Shown here: positions 54,061-62,029 of the stretch, in pieces | Layout: every line of letters starts with the position of its first letter | How positions within the stretch are numbered: the first letter of the stretch is position 1 | NCBI RefSeq assembly: GCF_010550245.1 | Contig: NZ_JAAGLU010000006.1 | Coordinates: 124,001 to 188,000 of the forward strand | DNA: 64,000 nt | Origin: Streptomyces sp. SID12501 | Lineage (GTDB): Bacteria > Actinomycetota > Actinomycetes > Streptomycetales > Streptomycetaceae | Direction of reading: 5' to 3' | The notes under the pieces: generated by a model | Seen by the model: only the letters and a program-made list of their open reading frames with translations | Told to the model about the DNA's origin: nothing | Database searches by the model: none | Program-made: the position numbers and the translations under genes

Positions 54061-56157
54061 ATGATGCTGGAAATTGCCGGGACCGGTCGTACATGGCTTC
54101 TGTCGGGGCCCACCAGTAGTTACGCCGTTCATCTCACCGAGGACGACGAGCTGCTGCACCTGCACTGGGGCCCGCGGATCGCCCTCGCCGACGCGGAGGC
54201 GCTCGCCGTCCGTCCGCTGCCGGACTACTGGCCCTTCGAGGCTCCGCTCGACGGTCACGAGGAGTACCCGGTCGAGGGCGGCCCCCGGTTCGCACGGCCC
54301 GCGCTGTCCGTGCGGACCGACGAACGCCGGGGCACCGAGTGGCGCTTCGAGGCGTACGAGACCGGGGACGGCGACGAGGGCGACGAACTGCGGCTGCGGT
54401 TCCGTGACGCGGGGCTCGCGATCACCCTTCACTACCGGATGCGCCACGACGTGGTGGAGCGCTGGGTGACGTTCACCCATGACGGGCAGGACGGAACCGG
54501 CCCGCTGGAGCTGCTCCGCGCGGACTCCGCCACCTGGACGCTCCCCGAGCGCGACGGCTGGCGCCTCTCCCAGCTCCACGGCCGCTGGGCCGCCGAGTCC
54601 CGGCTCGTGAGGACGGACCTCACCTACGGTGAGAAGGTCATCGGCAGCCGGCGCGGTCACACCGGGCACCAGCACCTGCCCTGGGTGGCGCTCGACACCG
54701 ACGCGACCGAGGAGCGCGGCGAGGTGTACGCGTGCGCGCTCGGCTGGTCCGGCTCCTGGCGGATCGCCGTCGCCCAACTGCCCGACGCGCGCGTGCAGAT
54801 CACCGGCGGCGCCGGATACGACGACTCGGGCCTGCTGCGCCTGGCAGCGGGCGAGTCCTTCACCACGCCCGTCTTCGCGGGGCTGTGGACCGACGCCGGG
54901 CACGGCGGGGCGAGCCGGGCGTGGCACGCGTACCAGCGCGCGTTCGTCGTCCCGGACGCGGACCGGGACCGGCCCGTGCTCTACAACTCCTGGGAGGCCA
55001 CGGAGTTCGACATCTCCGAGGAGCAGCAGGGGACGCTGGCCCGGCGGGCCGCCGCGATGGGCGTCGAACTGTTCGTCGTGGACGACAGCTGGTTCGGGGC
55101 CCGGACCAGCGACCGGGCCGGTCTCGGCGACTGGACGCCCAACCCGGACCGCTTCCCGGCGGGCCTGGCGCCGCTCGCCGAGTACGTGCACGCCCTGGGG
55201 ATGCAGTTCGGCATCTGGGTCGAGCCCGAGATGGTCAACCCGGACAGCGACCTGTACCGCGCACACCCCGACTGGGTGCAGTTCCAGTCTGGACGAAAGC
55301 GGACGGAGTTCCGCAATCAGCTCGTACTGAACCTCGCGCGCGAGGATGTCCGCGAGTACCTCTGGGAACAGCTCGACGGGATGCTCTCCAGCGCCCCGAT
55401 CGACTATGTGAAGTGGGACTTCAACCGCTGCTTCACCGACGCCGGCTGGCCGGGCGAGGACTACCCGCAGCGCCTGTGGGTCGACCACGTGCACGGGCTG
55501 TACGCCCTGCTGGACCGGCTGCGGGCTGCCCACCCGAACGTCGCCTTCGAGTCCTGCTCGGGCGGCGGCGGCCGGATCGACCTCGGTGTCCTCGCCCGTA
55601 CGGACCAGGTGTGGACCTCCGACAACACCGACCCGCTGGACCGCCTCGCCATCCAGGAGGGCTTCAGCCAGATCCATCCGGCGCGGGTCATGGCCGCCTG
55701 GGTCACGGACAGCCCGAACACCCAGCTCAACGGCCGGGTCAGCTCGTTGCGGTTCAGGTTCGTGAGCGCGATGGCAGGGGTGCTCGGTGTCGGCGGCGAC
55801 CTCACGAAGTGGGCGGAGGGGGAGCTGGCCGAGGCCGGGGAGTGGGTTGGGCTCTACAAGGAGATCCGGCCCGTCGTGCAGCGCGGTGACCTCTACCGGC
55901 TGCGGCGGCCGACCGGCGGGCTGAGCGCGGTGCAGTACGTGCTCGGGGACGAGACCGTCGTCCTCGCCTGGCTCCAGGCGCAGCATTACGGCGAGCCGGT
56001 GCCGGCGCTGCGGTTGCGCGGACTTGACCCGGCGGCGGCGTATGAATGCCGTGAAACGGGTGAAATTCATCGAGGTGCCGTGCTCCTGCATCGCGGCCTG
56101 CGGACCGGCTTGAAGGGTGACCTCGATGCGGCAGTTTTCCGGCTGCGTCGCATCTGA
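54061..56157 (+). CDS. Alpha-galactosidase (GH36)
   Basis: A 698-residue cytoplasmic glycoside hydrolase, no signal peptide. The N-terminal beta-sandwich (1-310) is followed by a TIM barrel. The nucleophile is in YVKWDFNRCF (Asp about 453), the acid/base in WTSDNTDPLDR (Asp about 521), and the substrate loop in ESCSGGGGRIDLGV. It hydrolyses terminal alpha-1,6-galactosides such as melibiose or raffinose. ATG 54061 and 54064 are adjacent; the GGGG just before favours 54064 by spacing. No transporter lies nearby. Confidence 0.93.
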   Translation: MMLEIAGTGRTWLLSGPTSSYAVHLTEDDELLHLHWGPRIALADAEALAVRPLPDYWPFEAPLDGHEEYPVEGGPRFARPALSVRTDERRGTEWRFEAYETGDGDEGDELRLRFRDAGLAITLHYRMRHDVVERWVTFTHDGQDGTGPLELLRADSATWTLPERDGWRLSQLHGRWAAESRLVRTDLTYGEKVIGSRRGHTGHQHLPWVALDTDATEERGEVYACALGWSGSWRIAVAQLPDARVQITGGAGYDDSGLLRLAAGESFTTPVFAGLWTDAGHGGASRAWHAYQRAFVVPDADRDRPVLYNSWEATEFDISEEQQGTLARRAAAMGVELFVVDDSWFGARTSDRAGLGDWTPNPDRFPAGLAPLAEYVHALGMQFGIWVEPEMVNPDSDLYRAHPDWVQFQSGRKRTEFRNQLVLNLAREDVREYLWEQLDGMLSSAPIDYVKWDFNRCFTDAGWPGEDYPQRLWVDHVHGLYALLDRLRAAHPNVAFESCSGGGGRIDLGVLARTDQVWTSDNTDPLDRLAIQEGFSQIHPARVMAAWVTDSPNTQLNGRVSSLRFRFVSAMAGVLGVGGDLTKWAEGELAEAGEWVGLYKEIRPVVQRGDLYRLRRPTGGLSAVQYVLGDETVVLAWLQAQHYGEPVPALRLRGLDPAAAYECRETGEIHRGAVLLHRGLRTGLKGDLDAAVFRLRRI

Positions 56158-56212
56158 TCCTTCTGTCCGTTATGGCGCCTTCATTCCAACTCGCTGGGAA
56201 ATGGGGGTTGCT

Positions 56213-56308
56213 GTGAATCCGACGCGTGAGCAGCGTCATATCCGTGACCCTGAGTCGCCGTCATGTTCACGTAATTTCGGTGTGTTTCAAGGGAGTTTCA
56301 CGGGTTGA
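56213..56308 (+). CDS. Possible 31-residue ORF upstream of the riboswitch
   Basis: GTG 56213 has GGGGG five bases upstream and opens a 31-codon frame containing one Cys and a Phe/Gly-rich end. Third codon positions are not G/C-biased, unlike genuine Streptomyces genes, so it may be chance. It is recorded because the region is otherwise unexplained. Confidence 0.2.
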   Translation: MNPTREQRHIRDPESPSCSRNFGVFQGSFTG

Positions 56309-56399
56309 TGGATCCTGAATTCACGGACAGTGACCGGGAATTCTGGGGAGGATCACAGGAAATCCGTACACAGGGAACTTGAGGCTTGTTCCGGTGCGT

Positions 56400-56612
56400 C
56401 CTGGTCGCTTACGTTCGCCACCAATCCGGACGGACGCCCAATCCTGCCGCCGCCCGGAGCCCGCATCTAACACCCGAAAACGGCAGGAGCGGGGGACCCA
56501 CAGGTAGAACGCCTGTTCCGGTCTCTGGAACAGGCTTGGGGTTAAGTCACGCTCAGGCGTGGCCGGACATCTCCAGTCCGCACCCGACAGCTCACCCCGC
56601 AGGCGACGGAGA
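56400..56612 (+). promoter_or_regulatory. c-di-AMP riboswitch (ydaO/yuaA type)
   Basis: The leader of the M23 peptidase gene contains the elements of actinobacterial ydaO riboswitches: CACCAATCCGGACG, GGCAGGAGCGGGGGACCCAC with AGGTAGAACG after it, GGGGTTAAGTC, then GGCCGGACATCTCCAGTCCG and ACCCGACAGCTCACCCCGCA just before GGCGACGGAGAAGG. In Streptomyces these riboswitches sit before cell-wall hydrolase genes such as rpfA and shut expression off when c-di-AMP is high. Exact ends are approximate. Confidence 0.85.
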
Positions 56613-56623
56613 AGGAATTCGCC

Positions 56624-57607
56624 ATGCCCGCGAAGGGTAAGCACCGCCGTCCGAAGTCCCAGCGATTCACCCGCTCGATAGCCGTCGCCGGAACCGGCGG
56701 AGCGGCTCTCGCCCTGCCGTTGCTGGGAGCCACCGGCGCCCACGCGGCCACGGCGGAGTCCGCGACTCAGTCCGTGTCGTCGCTTTCGGAAACAGCCAAG
56801 TCCGTAACGTCCGATTCCGTTTCCGCGAAGACGGTAAAAGCCGAAAAGGCCGCCTCCGCCGCCAAGAAGGCGAGCGTCAGGACCTACGCGGTCCAGGCCG
56901 GCGACTACCTCTCGAAGATCGCGCAGGAGCAGAGCGTCAGCGGTGGCTGGCAGGAGCTCTACTCGGACAACCGCACCGCCATCGGCGCCGACCCGAGCCT
57001 GATCCACCCCGGTCTGAAGCTGACGATCGGCAAGAAGGCCGCGTCGACCTCGTCGCCTTCCTCGTCGTCCGCGAAGAAGTCCTCGTCCTCCTCGAAGTCC
57101 ACGCGGACCGAGACGTCCAAGCCGGCCGCCGAGAGCGCGACGGCCGAGACCTCGACGACGACCGAGGCCGCCGACACCGGCAGCTCGAGCAGCGCCAGTG
57201 GCTTCACACTCCCCGTGTCCGGTGCCACCATCGGCACCGGTTACCGGGTGGCGGGCAGCATGTGGTCCAGCGGCTACCACACGGGCGTCGACTTCGTCGT
57301 CCCGACGGGCACCTCCCTCAAGGCCGTCGGTGCCGGCACCGTCGTCTCCGCCGGCTGGGGCGGTGCGTACGGCAACCAGGTCGTCATCCAGCTCGCCGAC
57401 GGCTATTACGCCCAGTACGCCCACCTCTCCCAGCTCTCCGTCTCGGCCGGCCAGAGCGTGACGGAGGGGCAGCAGATCGGCTTCTCCGGTGCCACTGGCA
57501 ACGTGACCGGACCGCACCTGCACTTCGAGATCCGCACCACCCCGGACTACGGCTCCGACGTGGACCCGGTCGCGTACCTCCGCTCGAAGGGTGTCGCTGT
57601 CGGCTGA
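56624..57607 (+). CDS. Secreted LysM / M23 peptidoglycan endopeptidase
   Basis: A 327-residue exported cell-wall hydrolase. It has a signal peptide (basic 1-17, hydrophobic 18-38, cleavage near GAHA) and an Ala/Ser-rich spacer. A LysM domain lies at about 86-136 (YAVQAGDYLSKIAQEQSV to HPGLKLTIG). A Ser/Lys/Thr-rich linker follows (139-192), then the peptidase M23 domain. Zinc ligands are His219 and Asp223 in HTGVDF and His300 in PHLHFE (with His298). It should cut peptide cross-links in peptidoglycan during germination or growth. GGAGAAGG precedes the ATG. The c-di-AMP riboswitch links it to cell-wall stress signalling. Confidence 0.94.
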   Translation: MPAKGKHRRPKSQRFTRSIAVAGTGGAALALPLLGATGAHAATAESATQSVSSLSETAKSVTSDSVSAKTVKAEKAASAAKKASVRTYAVQAGDYLSKIAQEQSVSGGWQELYSDNRTAIGADPSLIHPGLKLTIGKKAASTSSPSSSSAKKSSSSSKSTRTETSKPAAESATAETSTTTEAADTGSSSSASGFTLPVSGATIGTGYRVAGSMWSSGYHTGVDFVVPTGTSLKAVGAGTVVSAGWGGAYGNQVVIQLADGYYAQYAHLSQLSVSAGQSVTEGQQIGFSGATGNVTGPHLHFEIRTTPDYGSDVDPVAYLRSKGVAVG

Positions 57608-57654
57608 CACGCGCACGATGAGGTGGTCCGCGAGTCGCGTCCTCCCGTTATTCC

Positions 57655-57702
57655 GGGTTGACCAACACTTGACGAGTGGCTTATCTCACCGCGAGTCAAC
57701 CC
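57655..57702 (+). other. Spaced inverted repeat after the M23 gene
   Basis: GGGTTGAC (57655-57662) and GTCAACCC (57695-57702) are perfect inverted repeats with a 32-base interval containing TTGACGAG. They may form a terminator for the M23 gene or an operator for the SGNH hydrolase gene. Confidence 0.3.
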
Positions 57703-57750
57703 CTTCCTACGGTCGCGTAGCTCACATCGGAAGGTGAATCATGGGCCGAT

Positions 57751-58569
57751 GTGGCAGACGATTCGAAGAATGACAGCAGAGCAGTGATCGGGTCGTACGT
57801 GGCGGTGGGGGACAGCTTCACCGAGGGCGTCGGCGACCCCGGTCCGGACGGCTCGTTCGTCGGCTGGGCCGACCGGTTCGCGGTACTGCTCGCGGACCGG
57901 CGCCCCGAGGGCGACTTCGACTACACGAACCTCGCGGTACGCGGGAAGCTGCTCGACCACATCGTGGCCGAGCAGCTTCCGCGCGCCAGGGAGCAGGCGC
58001 CGGACCTGGTCTCCTTCTGCGCGGGCGGCAACGACATCATCCGGCCCGGCAGCGACCCGGACGAGGTCGCCGAGCGCTTCGAGCGAGCGGTGATCGGGCT
58101 CACCTCGGCGGTCGGCACGGTCATGGTGACGACCGGCTTCGACACCCGCAACGTCCCGGTGCTGAAGCACATGCGCGGCAAGATCGCCATGTACAACGGA
58201 CATCTCCGGGCCATCGCCGACCGGTACGGCTGTCCCGTGCTCGACCTGTGGTCCCTGAAGACCATCCAGGACCGCAGGGCCTGGGACGGCGACCGGCTGC
58301 ATCTCTCGCCCGAGGGGCACACGCGCGTGGCGTTGCGCGCGGGACAGGTCCTCGGCCTGGAAATCCCGGCCGACCCGGACCAGCCCTGGCCCCAGTTGCC
58401 TCCGCGGGGCACCTTCGAGATCCGCCGCGACAACGTCCACTGGGCCCGCGAGTACCTGGTCCCGTGGATCGGCCGACGCCTGCGCGGTGAGTCGTCGGGC
58501 GACCATGTGACGGCCAAGGGGAGCCTGTCACCGGTCGACATCAAGAGCCGGATCGACTGGGTCGCGTGA
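57751..58569 (+). CDS. SGNH/GDSL hydrolase
   Basis: A 272-residue esterase/lipase-type protein without signal peptide. VAVGDSFTEGVGD holds the nucleophile Ser22 (block I), FCAGGNDII the Asn of block III and DRLHLSPEGH the Asp-His of block V. Its substrate is unknown; the family acts on esters of lipids, sugars or other small molecules. The GTG start at 57751 has no strong ribosome binding site. Confidence 0.88.
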   Translation: MADDSKNDSRAVIGSYVAVGDSFTEGVGDPGPDGSFVGWADRFAVLLADRRPEGDFDYTNLAVRGKLLDHIVAEQLPRAREQAPDLVSFCAGGNDIIRPGSDPDEVAERFERAVIGLTSAVGTVMVTTGFDTRNVPVLKHMRGKIAMYNGHLRAIADRYGCPVLDLWSLKTIQDRRAWDGDRLHLSPEGHTRVALRAGQVLGLEIPADPDQPWPQLPPRGTFEIRRDNVHWAREYLVPWIGRRLRGESSGDHVTAKGSLSPVDIKSRIDWVA

Positions 58570-58611
58570 GTCGAGCACGGGGCCCGATCACTTTTCAGCG
58601 CCGGGTGGGCA

Positions 58612-58690
58612 TCCTCAGCCCGTCCGGCGCTTGAGGACGAGGCCGTCCAGGCCGAAGCGGGGGTCTGGGGGCGGCAGCCCCCGGCAACGC
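58612..58690. repeat. Streptomyces-type intergenic repeat
   Basis: The stretch CGTCCGGCGCTTGAGGACGA ... GAAGCGGGGGTCTGGGGGCG matches the very common Streptomyces downstream element as I remember it. It ends in the hairpin GGGGGCGGCAGCCCCC. It lies between two convergent genes and may terminate both. Confidence 0.65.
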
Positions 58691-58700
58691 CCACACCAAC

Positions 58701-59315
58701 TCACCCACCCGACGTCAACGCCGCCCGCTCCAACCCCAGTTCCCCAGCCAACGCAGCGTCCACCCACTGCTCGGCCCGCGCCCGCGGCACCCCGTCGTAC
58801 GCCGTCATCTGGACGGCCAGGCCGTCCAGGAGTGCTGTGAGCCGCAGCGCCGTGCCGGTGGGGTCGGGGCACTCGAACTCGCCCGCGGCCACTCCCTCCG
58901 CGATGACCTCAATGATCGCGGCCTTCCAGCGCCGGTCCAGGTCACCGGCGACCTCCCGCAGCGCGGGGTCGCGCAGGGACACCGCCCAGCCCTCGATCCA
59001 CAGTCGCCAGCCCTTGGCCTGACCTGTCGGCGCGTACCAGCGCACGGCGGACCGCAGTCGGCGCAGCGCCGGGGATCTGCGCCCGAGGAGCTTGCCCAGG
59101 TGGGTGAGGTCGGCCTCGGCCGCGTACCGGAACGCGGCGGCGACCAGCTTCTCCTTGGTCGAGAAGTGGTACAGCACCAGTGCGTTGCTCACCCCGAGGA
59201 CGGCGGCCACGTCGGCGATCCTGACCGCCGCGACGCCCCGTACCTCGATCTGCCCGATGGCGGCCCGCAACAACTCCTCGCGCCGCTCGGCCACGCTCAA
59301 CCGAACCCTTGCCAC
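58701..59315 (-). CDS. TetR-family transcription regulator
   Basis: A 204-residue repressor. The N-terminal helix-turn-helix reads VAAVRIADVAAVLGVSNALV followed by LYHFSTKEKLVAAAF (about 28-62). The C-terminal ligand domain is BetI-like (GLAVQMTAYDGVPRARAEQWVD). GTG 59315 opens the gene, 112 bp downstream of the amino-acid dehydrogenase stop in the same orientation, so it may belong to that operon and bind the palindrome before it. Confidence 0.9.
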   Translation of the reverse strand: MARVRLSVAERREELLRAAIGQIEVRGVAAVRIADVAAVLGVSNALVLYHFSTKEKLVAAAFRYAAEADLTHLGKLLGRRSPALRRLRSAVRWYAPTGQAKGWRLWIEGWAVSLRDPALREVAGDLDRRWKAAIIEVIAEGVAAGEFECPDPTGTALRLTALLDGLAVQMTAYDGVPRARAEQWVDAALAGELGLERAALTSGG

Positions 59316-59427
59316 GCGGCCACACTATTCCGTCACCGGACACGATGGCGGGGCAGCCCCGTCAATCCCAGCGAATTCCCGTCAATACGGCCGGTTCGCG
59401 AACGACGGCACCCGTAGCCGGACACCG

Positions 59428-60618
59428 TCACCGGTACCACCCGAACCGCTCCGCGATCACCGGCAGCCGGTCCTCGACGATCGCGTGCGCCGCCGCCCGC
59501 GGAGTCGTCCCGTCGGCCTCCGCCCGTGCGAGCACCTGGCCGATCAGGGCCCGCATCGAGCGCCGGGTGTACGCGAACGCCTCCTCCGCGTCCGCGCCGA
59601 TGTCCCCGAACAGCGTCCACCACCACCAGGCGTTCGTCCCGGAGTTGACGACCACGTCCGGCAGGACGACGATGCCGCGCGCGGCGAGCAGTTCCTCGGC
59701 CTCCGGCAGCACGGGCATGTTGGCGGCCTCGACGATCCAACGCGCGGTGATCCTCGCCTGGTTCCCGGTGTCGACGGAGTACGAGACCGCCGCCGGCACC
59801 AGTACCTCCGCCGCCATGGACAGCCAGGCGTCGCCCGGCAGTTCGCGGTCGTCGGCGCGCAGCACCGCGCGGTCCACGGTGCCGTACGTGTCCCGGGCCG
59901 CGAGCAGCGCCTCGATGTCGAGGCCCGCCGGGTTGGCGATCGTGCCCTTGATGTCGGCGACGGCCACCACCGTGAGCCCCGCGCGGGTGAGGAAGCGTGC
60001 CGTGGCCCCGCCCATCGTGCCGAGCCCCTGTACGGCGACCCGGGTCCCGGCGTACGGCACCGAGGCCCGGTCGAGCGCCGCGAGCACGGACTCCGCGACC
60101 CCGCAGCCGCCGACCAGCTCGTCGAGCCCGATGCCGTCCACCTCGACCGCGAACGCGTCCGCGAGCCGCGCGCGGGCCACCGTCTCGTCGTCCAGCAGCG
60201 GATAGACGGCCTGGATCGACGAGACCAGCCCGGCCTCAGAAGCGGCCCGGTCGACGACGTCCTGGCTGAGGCCCAGATCCTCGCCCGTGGTCCAGACGCT
60301 CTCGACGTACGGCCGCATCGCGCGCAGGTAGCGCACCAGCAGGCCGTACGCCGCCGGGTCCTGGGGGTCGCAGTCGACGCCGCCCTTGGCGCCGCCCAGC
60401 GGGATGTAGCGGCCCTCGGGGTTGTAGTGGAGGGCTTCCTTCATGGTCATGCCACGGGCCAGCCCGGCGACCTCGTCCAGGGTGCAGCCCGCGCGCATCC
60501 GCAGCCCGCCGCTGGACACGCCCCGCACCAGTCTGTCCACGACGAGGAAGCCCTGGCGGCCGGTGAGGTGATCGGTCCAGGTGAGGGAGAGCAGGGGAGC
60601 GCCCTGGAGGGTTGTCAT
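59428..60618 (-). CDS. Glu/Leu/Phe/Val dehydrogenase family protein
   Basis: A 396-residue NAD(P)-dependent amino-acid dehydrogenase. MTMKEALHYNPEGRYIPLGG followed by AKGG carries the substrate-binding Lys60 and catalytic Lys78 with a six-residue insertion between them relative to valine/leucine dehydrogenases. TTGEDLGLSQDVVD lies in the dimerisation domain and VQGLGTMGGATARFL is the Rossmann motif. ADIKGTIANPAGLD and ANMPVLPEAEELL are also typical. Which amino acid is deaminated is not certain. The ATG at 60618 is followed upstream by an 18-bp inverted repeat. Confidence 0.88.
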   Translation of the reverse strand: MTTLQGAPLLSLTWTDHLTGRQGFLVVDRLVRGVSSGGLRMRAGCTLDEVAGLARGMTMKEALHYNPEGRYIPLGGAKGGVDCDPQDPAAYGLLVRYLRAMRPYVESVWTTGEDLGLSQDVVDRAASEAGLVSSIQAVYPLLDDETVARARLADAFAVEVDGIGLDELVGGCGVAESVLAALDRASVPYAGTRVAVQGLGTMGGATARFLTRAGLTVVAVADIKGTIANPAGLDIEALLAARDTYGTVDRAVLRADDRELPGDAWLSMAAEVLVPAAVSYSVDTGNQARITARWIVEAANMPVLPEAEELLAARGIVVLPDVVVNSGTNAWWWWTLFGDIGADAEEAFAYTRRSMRALIGQVLARAEADGTTPRAAAHAIVEDRLPVIAERFGWYR

Positions 60619-60629
60619 GCGGGGAATAT

Positions 60630-60647
60630 ACTGACTCGTCGTTCAGT
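60630..60647. promoter_or_regulatory. TetR-type operator before the dehydrogenase gene
   Basis: ACTGActcgtcgtTCAGT is an 18-bp inverted repeat (5-bp arms, 8-bp centre) placed 12-29 bp upstream of the dehydrogenase start codon. TGA-ACGACGAGTCA-like sites are known TetR operators in Streptomyces. The TetR gene downstream is the natural candidate. Confidence 0.55.
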
Positions 60648-60802
60648 TGTGTGCTGCCGTGGGGCATCGGCCCCACACGTACCGCCCACCGTTCCGAACT
60701 TTGGTCTTTCCTTGGAATGACCCGGCCGACACACGCACGACGCCGGACTGTCGGAGGGGGCGACCATAATGGAATGTCTGACCGACTCCACCTGGAGGTA
60801 CC

Positions 60803-62029
60803 GTGACCGGATTCCCTTCTCCGAACGCAGGGCTGCGCGCGCTGCGGCCCGCGGCCTTCGGTGCGGACCCGAGTGGGGAGCGCCTGGCGCGGATCCGTAG
60901 ATCGCCGCACTTCGCGGACGGTGTCTTCCAGAATCCGCCGGGTACCCCGCGGCCCGACGGCGCCATGCTCGAGTTCGCCAAGTCCTCCCTGCGCAAGGAG
61001 GACCGGGTCCGTCGCGCTCCGGCCGGGACCGTGCCGGTGCACGCCACGACGCTCGCCGACCTGGCGAAGCCCCCGGTCAGCGGTCTGCGGCTGACCTGGA
61101 TGGGTCACTCCAGCGTGCTCACCGAGATCGACGGGCAGCGTGTGCTCTTCGACCCCGTCTGGGGTGAGCGCTGTTCGCCGTTCGCCTTCGCCGGGCCCAA
61201 GCGGCTGCATCCGGTGCCCCTGCCGCTGGCGGCGCTCGGTCCGGTCGACGTCGTCGTCATCTCGCACGACCACTACGACCACCTGGACATGCCCACGATC
61301 AAAGTGCTGGCCGGCACGGACACGCTGTTCGCGGTACCGCTCGGTGTCGGCGCCCATCTGGAGCGCTGGGGCGTCCCGGCCGACCGGCTGCGCGAGCTGG
61401 ACTGGCACGAGGCGACGAAGGTCGGCGGCCTGACCCTGACCGCCACCCCCGCCCGCCACTTCTGCGGCCGCGGCCTGCGAAACACCCAGCACACCCTGTG
61501 GGCCTCCTGGGTCGTCGCCGGTGCGGAGCACCGCGTCTACCACAGCGGCGACACGGGGTACTTCGAGGGCTTCCGGGACATCGGCGCCGACCACGGTCCG
61601 TTCGACGCCACGATGATCCAGATCGGGGCCTACAGCGAGTTCTGGCCCAAGAACCACACGGATTCTATGCCGTTGCCGGGGGCGTGGCCGGACATTCACA
61701 TGTCGCCGGCCCAGGGGGTGCAGGCCCACCTTGACCTGCAAGGGCACAAGCCGCACGGGGTGATGCTGCCGATCCACTGGGGTACGTTCAAGCTTGCCGC
61801 GCATGCCTGGGCGGAGCCGGGCGAGTGGACGAAGGATGCCGCCGAGGATGCCGGGCAAGCGGTGGCGGCTCCGCGGCCCGGTGAACCCTTCGAGCCGGCT
61901 GGGAAGCTTCCCGTTGATCCGTGGTGGCGGGCGGTGTCCGCGCCCATCGCGCACCCGTGGCGCCGTCCGAAGGGCTCGACTGCTGTGCCGGCCGTCCAGG
62001 ATGAACTTGACCTGGCGGGCGAGCTCTGA
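60803..62029 (+). CDS. MBL-fold metallohydrolase (NAPE-PLD-like)
   Basis: A 408-residue metallo-beta-lactamase-fold hydrolase. The metal motif SHDHYDHLD (HxHxDH) is near residue 153; further ligands are His in TPARHFCGRG, Asp in YHSGDTGYF and His in LPIHWGTFKLA. WMGHSSVLTEIDGQRVLFDP starts the fold. The arrangement matches the ExeM/NAPE-phospholipase D-like and UlaG-type subgroup, so a phosphodiester or lactone substrate is likely. GTG 60803 has TGGAGG upstream. Confidence 0.9.
   Translation: MTGFPSPNAGLRALRPAAFGADPSGERLARIRRSPHFADGVFQNPPGTPRPDGAMLEFAKSSLRKEDRVRRAPAGTVPVHATTLADLAKPPVSGLRLTWMGHSSVLTEIDGQRVLFDPVWGERCSPFAFAGPKRLHPVPLPLAALGPVDVVVISHDHYDHLDMPTIKVLAGTDTLFAVPLGVGAHLERWGVPADRLRELDWHEATKVGGLTLTATPARHFCGRGLRNTQHTLWASWVVAGAEHRVYHSGDTGYFEGFRDIGADHGPFDATMIQIGAYSEFWPKNHTDSMPLPGAWPDIHMSPAQGVQAHLDLQGHKPHGVMLPIHWGTFKLAAHAWAEPGEWTKDAAEDAGQAVAAPRPGEPFEPAGKLPVDPWWRAVSAPIAHPWRRPKGSTAVPAVQDELDLAGEL

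Noticed and set aside
53890..56091. A 733-codon minus-strand open frame opposite the alpha-galactosidase
   Set aside because: Shadow frame; the GH36 catalytic residues are on the plus strand.
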